DNA from: Dissophora ornata
Lineage: Eukaryota > Mortierellomycota > Mortierellomycetes > Mortierellales > Mortierellaceae
Direction: 5' to 3'
NCBI GenBank assembly: GCA_025201705.1
Contig: MU616772.1
Location: 3,499-43,504 of the forward strand
DNA length: 40,006 bases
Shown piece by piece: positions 11,816 to 25,911 of the stretch. The notes under the pieces are model-generated. The model saw nothing but the letters and a program-made list of their open reading frames with translations, did no database searches and had not been told where the DNA came from. The stretch's first letter is position 1, and the number at the start of each line of letters is the position of its first letter. Made by a program: the position numbers and the translations under genes.

Positions 11816-14103
11816 TTACTCCTTCCTCTTCTTTTTCTTCACTTGGCCTGGCGTCCCTGTTTCGTCTACAGTACCTTCACGCTTGACACCAAAATTGCCA
11901 TCAGATGTTGAACCAGTCAAGGAACTGCCTGAACCTCCTGCTCCAGAAGACCCTCCACCTGTAGCGCTCCCTGCTGCAGTTCCACTGGCGGGGAACAGTC
12001 CCAAGCCCGACGCACTGCCCCGTCGCATCTTCACGACTTTCAAATCGGCCTCCAGCTTGTCGACTTGTTTCTTAAGATCAAGTAGTGTTACAATATTGTT
12101 CGTAAGTTGGTCCCACTTGGTCATAACCGTCGCTGTCGGCATTGATGGCTTCAGGGGAAGCCCTAGCTGTGTCAACGTCGCTGTAACACGTTGTTGCTTT
12201 GTCGACACTATAGGAGTCATCTTTTGAGATCTCAAATACGCGCCTGGCGTAAGCTTCTCCTTCTTGACCTGAACTCCCTGGGGCAGATTCGAGGATGAGC
12301 CATCGTTCGACGGTCGTCTGTGGCTCGACGATCCCTTAGTTTGCGAGCCAGAAGCCGCAGCTGAAGCAGCACTAGCAGCGGCAGCAGCCTCCTCCGCCTG
12401 AGTCGATCCCTTGGGTGCCTTCTTTCTCTTCTTGACAGGTGCGTTTTGCGAACCAGCGCCTCCAGCTGCCGCAACACCATTGGCACTCTTCCCAACGGAT
12501 GGTGAGAGGGGTCCGTTAATACCGTTGTTGTTGGACGGGCTCGAAGACGGAATTGTGATTGAGTTACTGGGTATGATGATCCCCGTTCCTGGTCCTCCAC
12601 CTCCAGCGACCTGACCCGCCAATCCTGCGGAGGCTGGTCCTCCAGGCCCATACATATCTCTGGTGTTGAGCAGCCGCAGCAAATTCTCGCGCTCTCTCGT
12701 TATCTTTCTCTCATTCTGATCTATCCTCCTGGCTTCCAGGTACAACGCCTCTTCCTCCTACGCAATTTTTAGGAACAAATATATGGATCAGAACTACTGA
12801 TTGGGAAGCACTGTATAAATATGAAGAAGCAGAAAAAATTATTAAAAAATACCTCGATCTGCTCCGGTGTCCTAGTGTTCAGAATCTCTAGATTCTTTTT
12901 ACGCTCCACTTCACGGTTCTTATCGTACGCCATCGATGACAATAACTGTGCCTTCTCTACTGCCTGTGACGAATCGCTCATTCGGATCTTGATCAAGATG
13001 CGATTGATGTTATAGTAACGGTTTTTGAGTTCCTCCATTGACCTTGTCTTTGCTGGTGTATAAGAGACAATTTCCGTAGATGTCGCTGTGGATGTGACAG
13101 GGGCGGCTGAAGATGCCTCGTTGGTGGCAGGGGCTTCTTCCGTTACCGTTGATGATGTCGAGGGGGTCGGGGCAGTCGCCAAAGTGCTTCCATCAGTCAT
13201 CGCCATGGCCAATGTCGTATCGGCGCTTGTTGTAGTAGATGTTGTATCCATCGCAGTCGTTGTGTCAGCAGTTTCTGCATTTGATGTGGATGGCTCTATT
13301 GCTTTTTCTGCTGAGATCTCCATTTCGTCCTGAGCACCGCCAGTACTGCTGGAAGTGGACTTGGCAAGGTTGTTGCCATTATAATACGATAGGGCCATAC
13401 GATCCTGCTCCTGTGGAGGCCACTCATACCGGTCTTGGATCACAACCCATCGCAAATCAAACCTCCGGCAGAGATCCCATAGATAGCTTGTTTCCTCTAA
13501 ATTCCAACCGGGATCCTGTAGATGTGCTGTGTATTCCTCAGGAGTGAACTCATTCAGGTTGATAGCCTTGTTGAATTTGTAGAAGCGGTATTCCTCATTG
13601 GGATCAGTCCTGGTCTTTTCCCAATGATGTAAGATCAAGTCGTCGTCTCTGGAAGGGTTGACAAATGGGCGCCATGTCCTTTGCGAGATTAAAGAAAAAA
13701 AAAGAAACATCAGTCCCGGGCGGTGTTCACAAAACAACAACACCTTGGAGATGTGGATAGGAGTGTGGAAAGGTCAGGCAAGGCTTCACTAACCAGTTGA
13801 CGGCCTTTTTGCTAACGTTGAGTTTCGGTTTGTAGGTGGGGTTGTTGAAAGCGACTGTCGAGACGTTGTTTCCGATGAGCCCATACAACTCGCGACTAAT
13901 GCCATCTGTAAACGAGAAAGAGGGGCGGCGCCTACAGGTTAGTGTCGATGTGTAATGACTTGTTCGGCAGCCAGGCAGACTTTGCGCATTGAGGCACAAG
14001 AGGCGGATGACATGCCTGGCTTCTTCTCGGCCTTGTGCACGCGCTTGACCTGGTCCGATGGCTTGAGCTGGAAGATCTCACGGATGTCGTTTCCCGTAGC
14101 CAT
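11816..14103 (-). CDS. SWC4: SWC4 / DMAP1 family subunit of SWR1 and NuA4 complexes
   Basis: Four exons on the minus strand: 14103-14012, 13931-13794, 13678-12853 and 12757-11816; 1998 nt, 665 aa. The protein opens MATGNDIREIFQL, close to the DMAP1 N-terminus, then DGISRELYGLIG and WTWRPFVNPSRDDDLILHHW. The SANT/DMAP1 fold region (about residues 110-160) includes DLCRRFDLRWVVIQDRY. A helix with RTPEQIE leads into an EEEALYLEARRID coiled coil (about 353-384). The C-terminal DMAP1 domain (about 524-596) begins GAYLRSQKM. Fungal Swc4 is shared by the SWR1 H2A.Z-exchange complex and the NuA4 acetyltransferase in the nucleus. Ser/Thr/Ala- and Gly-rich linkers make it longer than human DMAP1 (about 467 aa). 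An upstream in-frame ATG at 14169 would add 22 hydrophobic residues; 14103 is preferred by homology. Intron 1 has an unusual donor (GTCATC), though phase and length (80 nt) fit. The gene diverges from GID8. Confidence 0.94.
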
Positions 14104-14989
14104 CGCAGGTCTGATTGTGAGGAATGCGAGGAATGTGAGGAATGAGAAGAGTGAAATGCTAAACTGCATTGCCGAGTGCGAGATTTGAAAAGGGAAAATA
14201 AACGACTTACGGGGCAGTGCAAAGTACTTTGCCGCAACAAAAAAAAAAGGAAGTCCGATTTTTAATCTGGTGCGCGCGACATGCCATTGGGCACAAGTAG
14301 TTGATCTTCCTTTTGACTTCTTGACCCCTCTTTACATCCATCCTTCTGCGGCGACTCATCCATCCTCAGCCTCATCCTAACCACAACGCTGCCACTCAAG
14401 CTACCGCCCCTGCCCGACAGCCCGCTCCTCACCCCGCTCCTCGTCACATTCCTCACGCTTGCTGCCGTCTCTGTCACCGTCGTTGCTGCAAAGACATTAC
14501 GTCGCCCAATGGTAAAGCTCATGAACAGGCCACGCCAGGCCAAACCACAAAGCGAGTACAAGTGGCTGTCGCTGACTGCGGACAGCAGCATAGCAACAAA
14601 ACAGACAGGCGCACGGCCACGCTGCCCTGCTGCCCTGCGCGAACATGCCGCGCGATGCAGTCAAGGCTTGCGTCGTCCGTCCCACAGTAACACGTTCCAA
14701 ACCCCATCAAAAGAAAGGGAATGCAGGCGTGACAGGGAATGCAATTTCAACTGAAGTGGGACTGAATGGGACGGGAGATGCACCTTCCTCCTGTCCATTC
14801 CTTCCCTTGCCCCTCCCCCCTGTCCATCCTCGTGCATCTGCCTCTACCATCCCATTCCTTTTCGCTATTTCCACTCCCTCATTCGCTCATCAATTTCAGC
14901 CCTCTTGTCCCTGGTTGATTGTTGAACCAGATTGGTGCTCACCCAACTCCCTATCGAGACCTGACTGACCCCGTGTTCAGACCTAAAAG
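14104..14989. promoter_or_regulatory. Divergent promoter region between SWC4 and GID8
   Basis: An 886-bp shared upstream region for the minus-strand SWC4 and plus-strand GID8 genes. No coding region is supported. An A-run lies near 14238-14250, and the GID8 side (about 14780-14990) is strongly CT-rich with CCCTCCCCCC-type runs, typical of a fungal leader. No TATA box is obvious for either gene. Confidence 0.5.
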
Positions 14990-16746
14990 ATGCCTTCCTC
15001 CCCTTCCTCCTCTCCCTCCCGCTCCTCCAGTACCACTACACCTGCGACAACTGCTAGGACCTCCACCACACCTACAGCGCCATCCAATGCTACAACATCC
15101 TTATTCTCAGGAGGCATCCCTCGACTGTTCGTAGCAGGACTTCTTTGGGTCACACTGGTGGTTACCGCCGCCCACTTGTTCCTACTCTCCCATGTGGGCT
15201 TTATCGTCCTCAATTGCTTCTCCCATTTAACTGCCCCAGCCCCTTCTTCCTCATCCTCAACACCTTCCTCTTCCGCACGCCATAATGCACGAAGGGGGGA
15301 AGGAGAAGGGCCGCCCAATTCAACAGAGAATCGACCTGTTAGTGCTGCATCTACTTCTTTCCCTCTCTACAGCCGCGACCATTTCAATAACGCCTCTCGA
15401 TCTACCCTTCATCGCCCGCTCCAGTCAAACTCACAGGCATCGAATCAAGCTGCCGCCAATGCTGCGAGCTTGGCCAAGAAGGTCATCTCCAAAGACGAAT
15501 GGAACGCTCGGCTGGCCGAGGTACATGTTGACCGCGAGTAAGTGCCTATGACACCTAGCGTACAATCCAATTAGTGCCCTTGTTCGGCCATGTCTCAATG
15601 CTACTTATCTGAGCAGTGCGACTGCATGTCAAAAGGAGATATTACTTAATTCGTGTTCTTGCGTACTGGGCGATTTTTTTTCCCCAGGGATTTGAACAAG
15701 CTGATTATGAACTACCTCATCATCGAGGGGTACAAGGACGCGGCAGAAAAGTTTAGTCTGGAGAGTGGCGCGAAACCACCTGTGAATTTAGAGTCAATTC
15801 AAGATCGCATGATTGTTCGAACTTCCATTCAGCGAGGCAATATTGAGGAAGCGATCGAGCGAGTCAATGATCTTAATCCCGAGGTAACAGTTGCAACGGA
15901 TTCTGGAACAACTTCAATCTGTTTGAGATGCGTGGCATGCATGGAAGAGAGTCCTTTTGTCTGTGTAACTGGCATGCATTTCTTGCTGCATAGCACGACA
16001 TTGTGCTGAAAATCCGCCATGATTTTTTTTTTCCCGTGCATGGATTGAACTCCTTAGATTCTGGACACCAACCCAAAACTCTTTTTCCACCTGCAACAAC
16101 AACGCCTGATCGAGTACATCCGTGAGGGAAGAGTCATGGAAGCGCTGGAGTTTGCACAAGAAGAGCTTGCGCCTCGAGGAGAGGAAAATGTACGTTTAGG
16201 AAGACATTGTCCCCGTTACTTGGTATTTTTTTCCTTTCCAGGATTCTAATTGAGGTTTATGTATGCTATATAGCCCGAGTTCTTGTCTGAGCTGGAGAGG
16301 ACCATGTCGTTGTTGGCCTTTGACATGAATAGCACTTCGCCTGTGAGCGATCTTCTCGCACCTGCACAGAGGCAGAAGCTAGCCTCAGAGCTCAACTCTG
16401 CGTTGCTCCTCTCACAATCACAAGAGAAGGATCCCAAGGTGAGACCACTTTTTTTTTTTTTTTTTTTTTTTTGTTGCTCCGCCCGAGATGCAGCAACACT
16501 ATACTACTGCTCTCAGCCACGTTTTCTGACCCCGCCTTTTCTTTTCTCCGCGCGTATTTGATACGCTAGCTGCCTGCACTGTTGAAGATGTGCTGGTATG
16601 CTCAGCAGCAGCTGGATGAGCGGTGCACGTACCCAAAGATCAAAGATTTCACAAAGGCTGAGCTCGTGATGGAACCCATGGGAACTGGCCCGATCGGGGG
16701 TGGCAATGGCTCAGGCTCGTCCTCTGGCGCTGTTGCAGGTGCATAA
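14990..16746 (+). CDS. GID8: GID8 subunit of the GID/CTLH ubiquitin ligase, N-terminally extended
   Basis: Five exons: 14990-15537, 15688-15883, 16058-16189, 16274-16438 and 16570-16746; 1218 nt, 405 aa. From ISKDEWNARLAEVHVDRE onward it matches GID8/TWA1: LisH (about residues 184-211, DLNKLIMNYLIIEGYKDAAE), CTLH (about 223-310, LDTNPKLFFHLQQQRLIEYI, LEFAQEELAPRG) and CRA (ERTMSLLAFDM and onward, PALLKMCWYAQQQLDE). In yeast and animals GID8 scaffolds the multisubunit RING ligase that degrades gluconeogenic enzymes and other targets. The first 165 residues are unusual for the family: Ser/Thr/Pro-rich, then a hydrophobic segment at about 46-78 long enough to span a membrane, then another disordered stretch. 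Human GID8 is 228 aa and yeast about 455. No other in-frame ATG lies between residue 1 and the LisH, so this is the only start in the contiguous frame, but an unseen 5' exon or an in-frame intron across the hydrophobic part remains possible. AATAAA lies at 16822-16827. Confidence 0.92.
16449..16472 (+). repeat. T24 homopolymer in GID8 intron 4
   Basis: Twenty-four consecutive T lie just inside the donor of the intron 16439-16569. This is simple low-complexity sequence, prone to length error. Confidence 0.9.
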
Positions 16747-17546
16747 GATAGAACGCCTTCCCCCAGTCGACCCTATATAGTCCTTTACTTCTTTTTTTGC
16801 TACTTGTTCTCATCCCTTGTAAATAAACTACTTCAAGACGAGATGGTACTATTGATGATGACATGGTTGAGGTATTTATTGTACAATTGTCTTAATTTTT
16901 TTAAATGCGATAAGACTAAAAAAGAGAGAGAAAAAAAATCTACAGGGAAAAGCAAGAGGCAGTGAGCGTGAGAACGAAAAAAGAAATCATCTATGGTTGG
17001 CAGAACAACGGGAAAATATACGTGCAGGATGAAGACAAAAAAAAAAAAAAAAAAAAAAAAAATGCAGCAGAGAGGGCGCGGTAGAGGTAGCAAGAAGATG
17101 GGTATGCGGGAGTGGATAGAGTGTGCAATGTGCTCTCTGTGAAATGCGTGTTTGTGTGTAGGAAATGATGAATAAGCGATGTGATAAGGAAAAAAAAATA
17201 AAAAAGCTCCCGAATTGCTCAGTGTCCGTGTTGCTCCGAGATCCGATTCTCCCTGTTTCCGGCCTCAGTGCACTCAACCCATCTTCCCTCGTTCATATCA
17301 CCTTTTACATCCTTTCTCCACGTCATGCCCTCTATTGCGTTTGCTCTTGAACCCTTGAGCAGGCTGCAATGGCAATATCGCAGATGGATTCTTGCTCGCG
17401 TGGGGGTGGGGGGGACTGAGTGAATTGTTTCTGATTCGGGAACATGCGTTTGGGCGGGGGTCGAGTGACTAGTGACGGGCGACGGGTGGTTGAAAGAAAC
17501 TCCGAAAAAACTTTTTTTTTTTTTTTTCCCTTCCTCTCTCTGTCTC
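16747..17546. other. Intergenic between convergent GID8 and UPS2
   Basis: No gene is supported. It holds the GID8 poly(A) hexamer (16822-16827), an A-run of about 26 at 17037-17062, a G-run near 17405, and T-runs near 17514-17527 just past the UPS2 stop. The apparent open frames come from these low-complexity tracts. Confidence 0.6.
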
Positions 17547-18274
17547 CTAGAGCGAGGCATTGGCTGCGGAAGCCGTTGCCGAGACAGTTGCCTTCTCCAA
17601 CTTCTCGAGCTGCGCTGTCGCCTCGAGTCGTGCTGCCTTGAACTTCTCAAGCACAGTTTCAAATCCTGCTCGGCCGACTGCTGCGTTGTCCCGGAATCGA
17701 GTCAGACAGAAATCCTCGACATAGGACGAGAATCTCGACAGAGCTGAACCCGCCGCAATCTGAGCCTCCTGAATGAACAGTGTCGAAGACCCATCCTGAG
17801 GGTGGACTGTGTAGGTGACGGTCTCGTTGATCGTCAGAACGTTGCACATTGACAGGTTCTGAGTCTTCATCGTAAGCTTCATGGTCTTTGGGTCCAGCTC
17901 GCTGGTCTCACGGACATAGGAGAGAGTCGAGCCGCCCAAGAACTACAAAGATTTCATTGATCAAGTAACAAGAGACATTCAAGATTAGGATTGCTGTTTC
18001 AATCGACGGACGAATGAAGAATAAATAAAGGGGAGGGAGGACTGAATCCGATTCAGATTTAGTTAAATACCTTCAAGACGAGTGCGGGAGCATTTTGATT
18101 GCAGGTCAAAAGGCGCTCAGTGCGGAGGACGCCTGTCTCGGGATCGACATGGCGATCGAGAACATCGACGGCGATAACATGGGGACATTGTTCGTTCGGG
18201 TACTTCATCCAGTTGGCAGCGGTGACCTGTGCCCAGGAGTGGTCGAAGGTGTGTGTGGCCTGGAAGAACTTCAT
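17547..18274 (-). CDS. UPS2: UPS2-like PRELI/MSF1-domain mitochondrial lipid-transfer protein
   Basis: Two exons on the minus strand, 18274-18071 and 17942-17547, joined in phase 0 across a 128-nt intron; 600 nt, 199 aa. The PRELI/MSF1 domain covers about residues 1-175: MKFFQATHTFDHSW, VTAANWMKYPNEQCPHVIAV, LDRHVDPETGVLRTERLLT, SYVRET, NLSMCNVLTINETVTY, and FIQEAQIAA. These match yeast Ups2 (NLTMCNLL, ETVTY, QQEAQITA) better than Ups1/PRELID1. Family members act in the mitochondrial intermembrane space with Mdm35/TRIAP1 and carry phosphatidylserine (Ups2 type) or phosphatidic acid (Ups1 type) between membranes. No cleavable presequence is seen, as expected for import through Mdm35. The C-terminal 25 residues are Ala-rich and probably helical. 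The Ups2 rather than Ups1/Ups3 assignment is by motif resemblance and is less certain than the family. Confidence 0.9.
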
Positions 18275-20490
18275 GGTAGGGGGGTGTAAGCGGAGAGAGG
18301 GGGGAAAAGAGAAAGAGGGAGTATGATACAGAAGGGGGTGCGCTGTTCTTAGTGAATCGGGGGGTTTAGATCCGTCTGCTGTGGCGAGGATGGAGACGAA
18401 AGAAATGACAGGACGGCAAGGTGAAGATCAAGAGAAAGAGAAGAGAAGTGAGGACCAGCGGCGGGGCCACCTTCCCTCTTCATATTTGTTTTGTTTTTCC
18501 CATTTCAGGCACGGGCTGTACGTATTGTATTATTGTACTGGCGCACGGAGTAATCAACCCGTTTTTACACGTGATAATAGCATAGCAGGGATGGATGTAA
18601 GGGATGGATGTCAGGGGATGAATGACAGGGAAGGAGGGCGCCAGAGGTGCGCACCGAGAGAAGAGGATTCTACCAAGAGCAACTCGCAATGCTTCATCTT
18701 CCACAGCGCTGGTTAATAGCGCAGACATATCCTCTATTTCCTCTATTGACAGGCCTTCGTACGAAAATAAATGCCATCCATCTTGTTGTGGACACTGGAC
18801 ACTGCGTCTCGGAGTTTGAAAATTTTACCGTCGGCCCTAGGAAAATTATCGCGATTTCGACGTCTACTGTGTTTCTCCACTCCTCTGGTACCAATCGTAT
18901 ACCCCCTTTGATCCGTTGACAGCTTTCCTTGCCCTCCTCCAAGGACAAAGCGCACAGTAGTCTTATTCCGCACATGTAGCACGCCTTCCCGTTTCAAGGC
19001 GGGGGAGCAGTGGTGCAGATACAAACCATACTCCAACCATCAATCCCAGTTGATGATTACACCTTGTGCATGGAGCCGCTTGCTTTAATGTCAGTGAGTG
19101 CAGCGTCGGGAACAGAACAACAGCTATGCATCCCATTCGTGCCACAGCTTCGTTCTTGCATGATCGATGCTAAAAGTATGGTGAATGCTACGTATTCTAA
19201 GCTCATTCGCTTGAACTCTGGACGTGCCATGGAGTACGCCCTATGGTCGTAGGACGGTCATTTTGCGCTGTAATCCATGGATGATGACTACTACCATTAG
19301 ATTAATTTGGGAATGAGGGTGCTAGAAAATTAGCGGGTCAAAGAGCGGGCTGTATCCCAGACTATAAAGAGGATGGAGAGGTAGTCCGTGAGCTGAGACT
19401 AGATATTTTCGTATTTTAATTGCCAGGGGTGCCGCGTTTGGTGCCGTAACCTATTTCCTGTACCTGCGCGCTGCACCAGAACTTTGTAAATGTAAGCATG
19501 CCAGAATTGCGGTAGTTGAGTTAGAAGATACGCTAGAGGCACATTCACGCATTTCTGGCTGTAAGAAGTAAAAGGAAATAGGCGCTTTTGGACCTGGATC
19601 TTCGAGCGCAATACCAAACGGCAGAGCGGCAAAGAACTGTCTCCCTGGGCTTTTGGCATGCAATCGCTGTTTGAGGGTGGACGAATGGTCAATCAGGATT
19701 TAAGATTCAAGACTGTGGGGCAAGAACAAGATAACGGCGCATGATGACTGGAACACGCGCACTCACCGATCGACGTGCTTTTGATCACTGAATCGTATGC
19801 GAATGACGGCAGTTCATCTCTGCTCATCGATGGAACACCCTGACCAGATTGGTGGAAGATGTGCTGCAAAAAGAATGAAACACAAACAAGTGGAAGGGAG
19901 CGAAGGAAAAAATGAGAGGCCAGGGACATCACAGGGGCATGATCGATGCGACAGAGGAACGACACACCTATACGCATCGCTGCATGGCGGCCATTGTGGA
20001 CAAATGACAACGACTGGCTATAGACGGGTTGGCCGCCAGGTGGTCGCTTGCATAAAGATGTAAAATTCAGTGTGAGATATCGTATCTCCAGAACGGAACG
20101 TATGGGTACCTCGCACAACGTAGAACGTCAAGACGAGAAGAAATAAAGTGCAACGAGACACGACGCACCGAGCACCTGCCATGTCCCATTCCAGCGGATG
20201 CATATGGATATTCGATAGCGATATCTTTGTTCCCATGTCTGGATTGTCCCTATGTCTGGATTGCCCCCTTTCACAATTCTAGTCCACTATATTCCAAGTA
20301 GACTTGCACTCCATTTAATTCGACTCAATTACACCGAATCCGATGGGGCATGTCTCGCAACTGAATGCAACACCAACTGCCATTTGTCTTATCCTTCTGT
20401 TCATTTTATGTCATCAACAACGGCGCCATTGTAGCACCTAGTCCAGGCCGAGTCAACCCAGGGCCAGGGCACACCGCTCTGTATTCACGC
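18275..20490. other. Gene-poor interval of about 2.2 kb
   Basis: I see no supported coding region on either strand. The first 200 bases are purine-rich (GGGGGAAAAGAG, AGAGAAAGAG), the likely UPS2 leader read from the other strand. Around 18586-18625 short GGATGGATGT-like words repeat. The longest minus-strand frame (19693-20118, 141 codons) has no recognisable family or clear splice partners. No complete tRNA cloverleaf or terminator-like transcript was recognised. The right end leads into the promoter of the MFS gene. Confidence 0.5.
20235..20263 (+). repeat. Short direct repeat, ATGTCTGGATTG twice
   Basis: ATGTCTGGATTG occurs at 20235-20246 and again at 20252-20263, a 17-bp period. This is a small tandem duplication about 370 bp upstream of the MFS-type gene. 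It could be a duplicated binding site or a simple slippage product. Confidence 0.7.
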
Positions 20491-20494
20491 CTGT

Positions 20495-20500
20495 TATAAA
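20495..20500 (+). promoter_or_regulatory. TATA box (TATAAA) of the UNC93-like gene
   Basis: TATAAA lies about 130 bp before the ATG at 20631, followed by a CT-rich leader (TTCTCTTTTCTTTATCGCC). This spacing is usual for a fungal core promoter and is the clearest TATA element in the window. Confidence 0.6.
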
Positions 20501-20630
20501 ACCCCGCCGTTCCCGCCACTTCTCTTTTCTTTATCGCCTTAGATCTCTCCCCGCTTTATCCCCCGCCTTGTTACTCCGTCACCCTTTCTGCCCACCTTCC
20601 CTCTTCCCGCTCCTCCAACAATCGCCAACC

Positions 20631-21995
20631 ATGGGTCGCTTCCGCTGGACCTCGCCCTTGGCCCAGGTCATTGCCGTGGGGTTTATTTGCTTCTGCTGTC
20701 CAGGAATGTTCAACGCCCTAAACTCTCTCGGAGGTGGCGGTCAAATTGACTCCAAGGTCGGCCAGAACGCCAACGTTGCCCTCTACACCTGCTTTGCCAT
20801 CTTTGGTCTCCTTGCCGGCGCCATCCATAACAAACTCGGTCCCAAGTGGACCATCTTCATCGGATGTTCTACCTATGTTCTCTACGCCGGATCTCTTCTT
20901 TGCTATAACCATACCCGCGCCGGCGGGTTCACGATCGCAGCTGGAGGCCTTCTTGGTGTCGGCGCCGGTATGCTCTGGACTGCCCAAGGCGCCATCATGA
21001 TGGCCTATCCTCGCGAGCAGAATAAGGGCAAATACATTGGCTACTTCTGGGCCATCTTCAACGCTGGCGCCGTTCTGGGATCTGTCATTGCCTTCGCTAT
21101 CAACTTCAATGTCACTGAGGCGAAGTCGCTCGGCGACACCACCTACATTGTCTTTATCGCCATCATGGCCGTTGGCACTCTTATCGCTCTGTCATTGGCA
21201 CCCCCCTCCACCGTTACGCACTCTAACGGTGACAAGATTCAGATCCAAAAGTTTCCTACCTGGACCGGCGAGATCATTGCTGTCATGAAATTATTCCTCG
21301 ACTGGCGCATGGTTGTCCTTATTCCCATGTTCTTGTCCTCCAACTGGTTCTACTCTTACCAGTTCTCGACCGTCAATGGCTTCTATTTCTCGACTCGCAC
21401 ACAGTCCCTCAACAACATCTTTTACTGGTTCTCTCAGATCGGAGGTTCTTGGTCTTTTGGCCGAGTTCTCGACTACCAGGGCGTCAACCGCAGAACCCGC
21501 GCACTTTGGGGCCTTACAATCATCACCTTATGTTTCGTCGCCACCTGGATCGGAGGCATCTTTTTCCAGAAGAACTATACCATCAATGACCCCAAGGGTG
21601 ACCACGACTTTAAGGAGGGTGCCTCATATGTCGGCCCGCTTTTCCTTTACATTTTCTACGGCTTGAACGATGCTGCCTGGCAAACGTACTGTTACTGGCT
21701 GATGGGCGCTCTCTCGAACGATGTCGGTGTTCTTTCGCGCTACGCTGGTTTCTACAAGTGTATTCAGTCGTGTGGTGCTGCCATTTCCTGGAGAATCAAC
21801 GCCGTCGGAACTGATTTTATGACTGAGCTGATCATTTGCTTTGCGCTCTTGGTCGCCTCCATTCCTGGTGCCCTTTTCCTGTCTCTCCGTATCAAGGACC
21901 ATTCGGAGGAGCCTGCTAACGATTTTGTCATGAATCCCGATATGCAAAAAGTCGACATGGAACAAGTTGACGAGAAGTATCCCATTGAGTTCTAA
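20631..21995 (+). CDS. UNC93-like (DUF895) major-facilitator membrane protein
   Basis: Single-exon gene, 454 aa, start ATG at 20631 in good context (AACCATGG). The N-terminus MGRFRWTSPLAQVIAVGF and the motif CCPGMFNALNSLGGGGQ are hallmarks of fungal DUF895/UNC93-like proteins. About eleven to twelve hydrophobic helices can be counted, with a loop near residues 190-215 after the sixth and a charged hydrophilic C-terminus (KIDHSEEP-like region to EKYPIEF). GAGMLWTAQGAIMMAYP and DAAWQTYCYWLMGALS are typical conserved helices. Fungal members are plasma-membrane or endomembrane proteins of mostly unknown substrate; animal UNC93 proteins act on potassium channels and Toll receptor traffic, so no transport function is claimed here. 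It is the only gene here that appears complete and intronless, which fits a TATA-driven, possibly inducible gene. AATAAA lies at 22105-22110. Confidence 0.87.
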   Translation: MGRFRWTSPLAQVIAVGFICFCCPGMFNALNSLGGGGQIDSKVGQNANVALYTCFAIFGLLAGAIHNKLGPKWTIFIGCSTYVLYAGSLLCYNHTRAGGFTIAAGGLLGVGAGMLWTAQGAIMMAYPREQNKGKYIGYFWAIFNAGAVLGSVIAFAINFNVTEAKSLGDTTYIVFIAIMAVGTLIALSLAPPSTVTHSNGDKIQIQKFPTWTGEIIAVMKLFLDWRMVVLIPMFLSSNWFYSYQFSTVNGFYFSTRTQSLNNIFYWFSQIGGSWSFGRVLDYQGVNRRTRALWGLTIITLCFVATWIGGIFFQKNYTINDPKGDHDFKEGASYVGPLFLYIFYGLNDAAWQTYCYWLMGALSNDVGVLSRYAGFYKCIQSCGAAISWRINAVGTDFMTELIICFALLVASIPGALFLSLRIKDHSEEPANDFVMNPDMQKVDMEQVDEKYPIEF

Positions 21996-22104
21996 ATCAA
22001 TTAGAACCCCCCGACTCTCCCCGGGCACCGTTTCTCACCTGTTAATACTTTGACCTTTCCATCCTTTGTAATTTTATTGTTCGATTATCGCGTTTAATGC
22101 GAAA

Positions 22105-22110
22105 AATAAA
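22105..22110 (+). terminator. Poly(A) signal AATAAA of the UNC93-like gene
   Basis: Canonical hexamer 110 nt after the stop codon at 21995, in AT-rich sequence. Confidence 0.65.
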
Positions 22111-22251
22111 TTGTAAATTCCTTATTTTTCAGTTTGCCACCAACTTAAAAATCCCGTGACTTCGCGAGGATTAGACGGGACAAATAAGCAAGAAAAAAAA
22201 AAGATCCCTCTTCTTGTCAATCCCTAAATCACGGAAGCGAATTCATTCAGC

Positions 22252-25911
<3,660 letters not shown>

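Noticed and set aside
14104..14169. Upstream ATG of SWC4 giving a hydrophobic, signal-like N-terminus.
   Set aside because: MATGNDIREIF matches the known DMAP1 N-terminus directly, and a secretion signal makes no sense on a nuclear protein.
14509..14968. Overlapping plus-strand frames between SWC4 and GID8.
   Set aside because: No recognisable protein and CT-rich composition; better explained as divergent promoter and leader.
19693..20118. Minus-strand 141-codon frame as a possible gene.
   Set aside because: No family resemblance, odd Cys/Ser-rich composition, and no convincing start context or splice partners.
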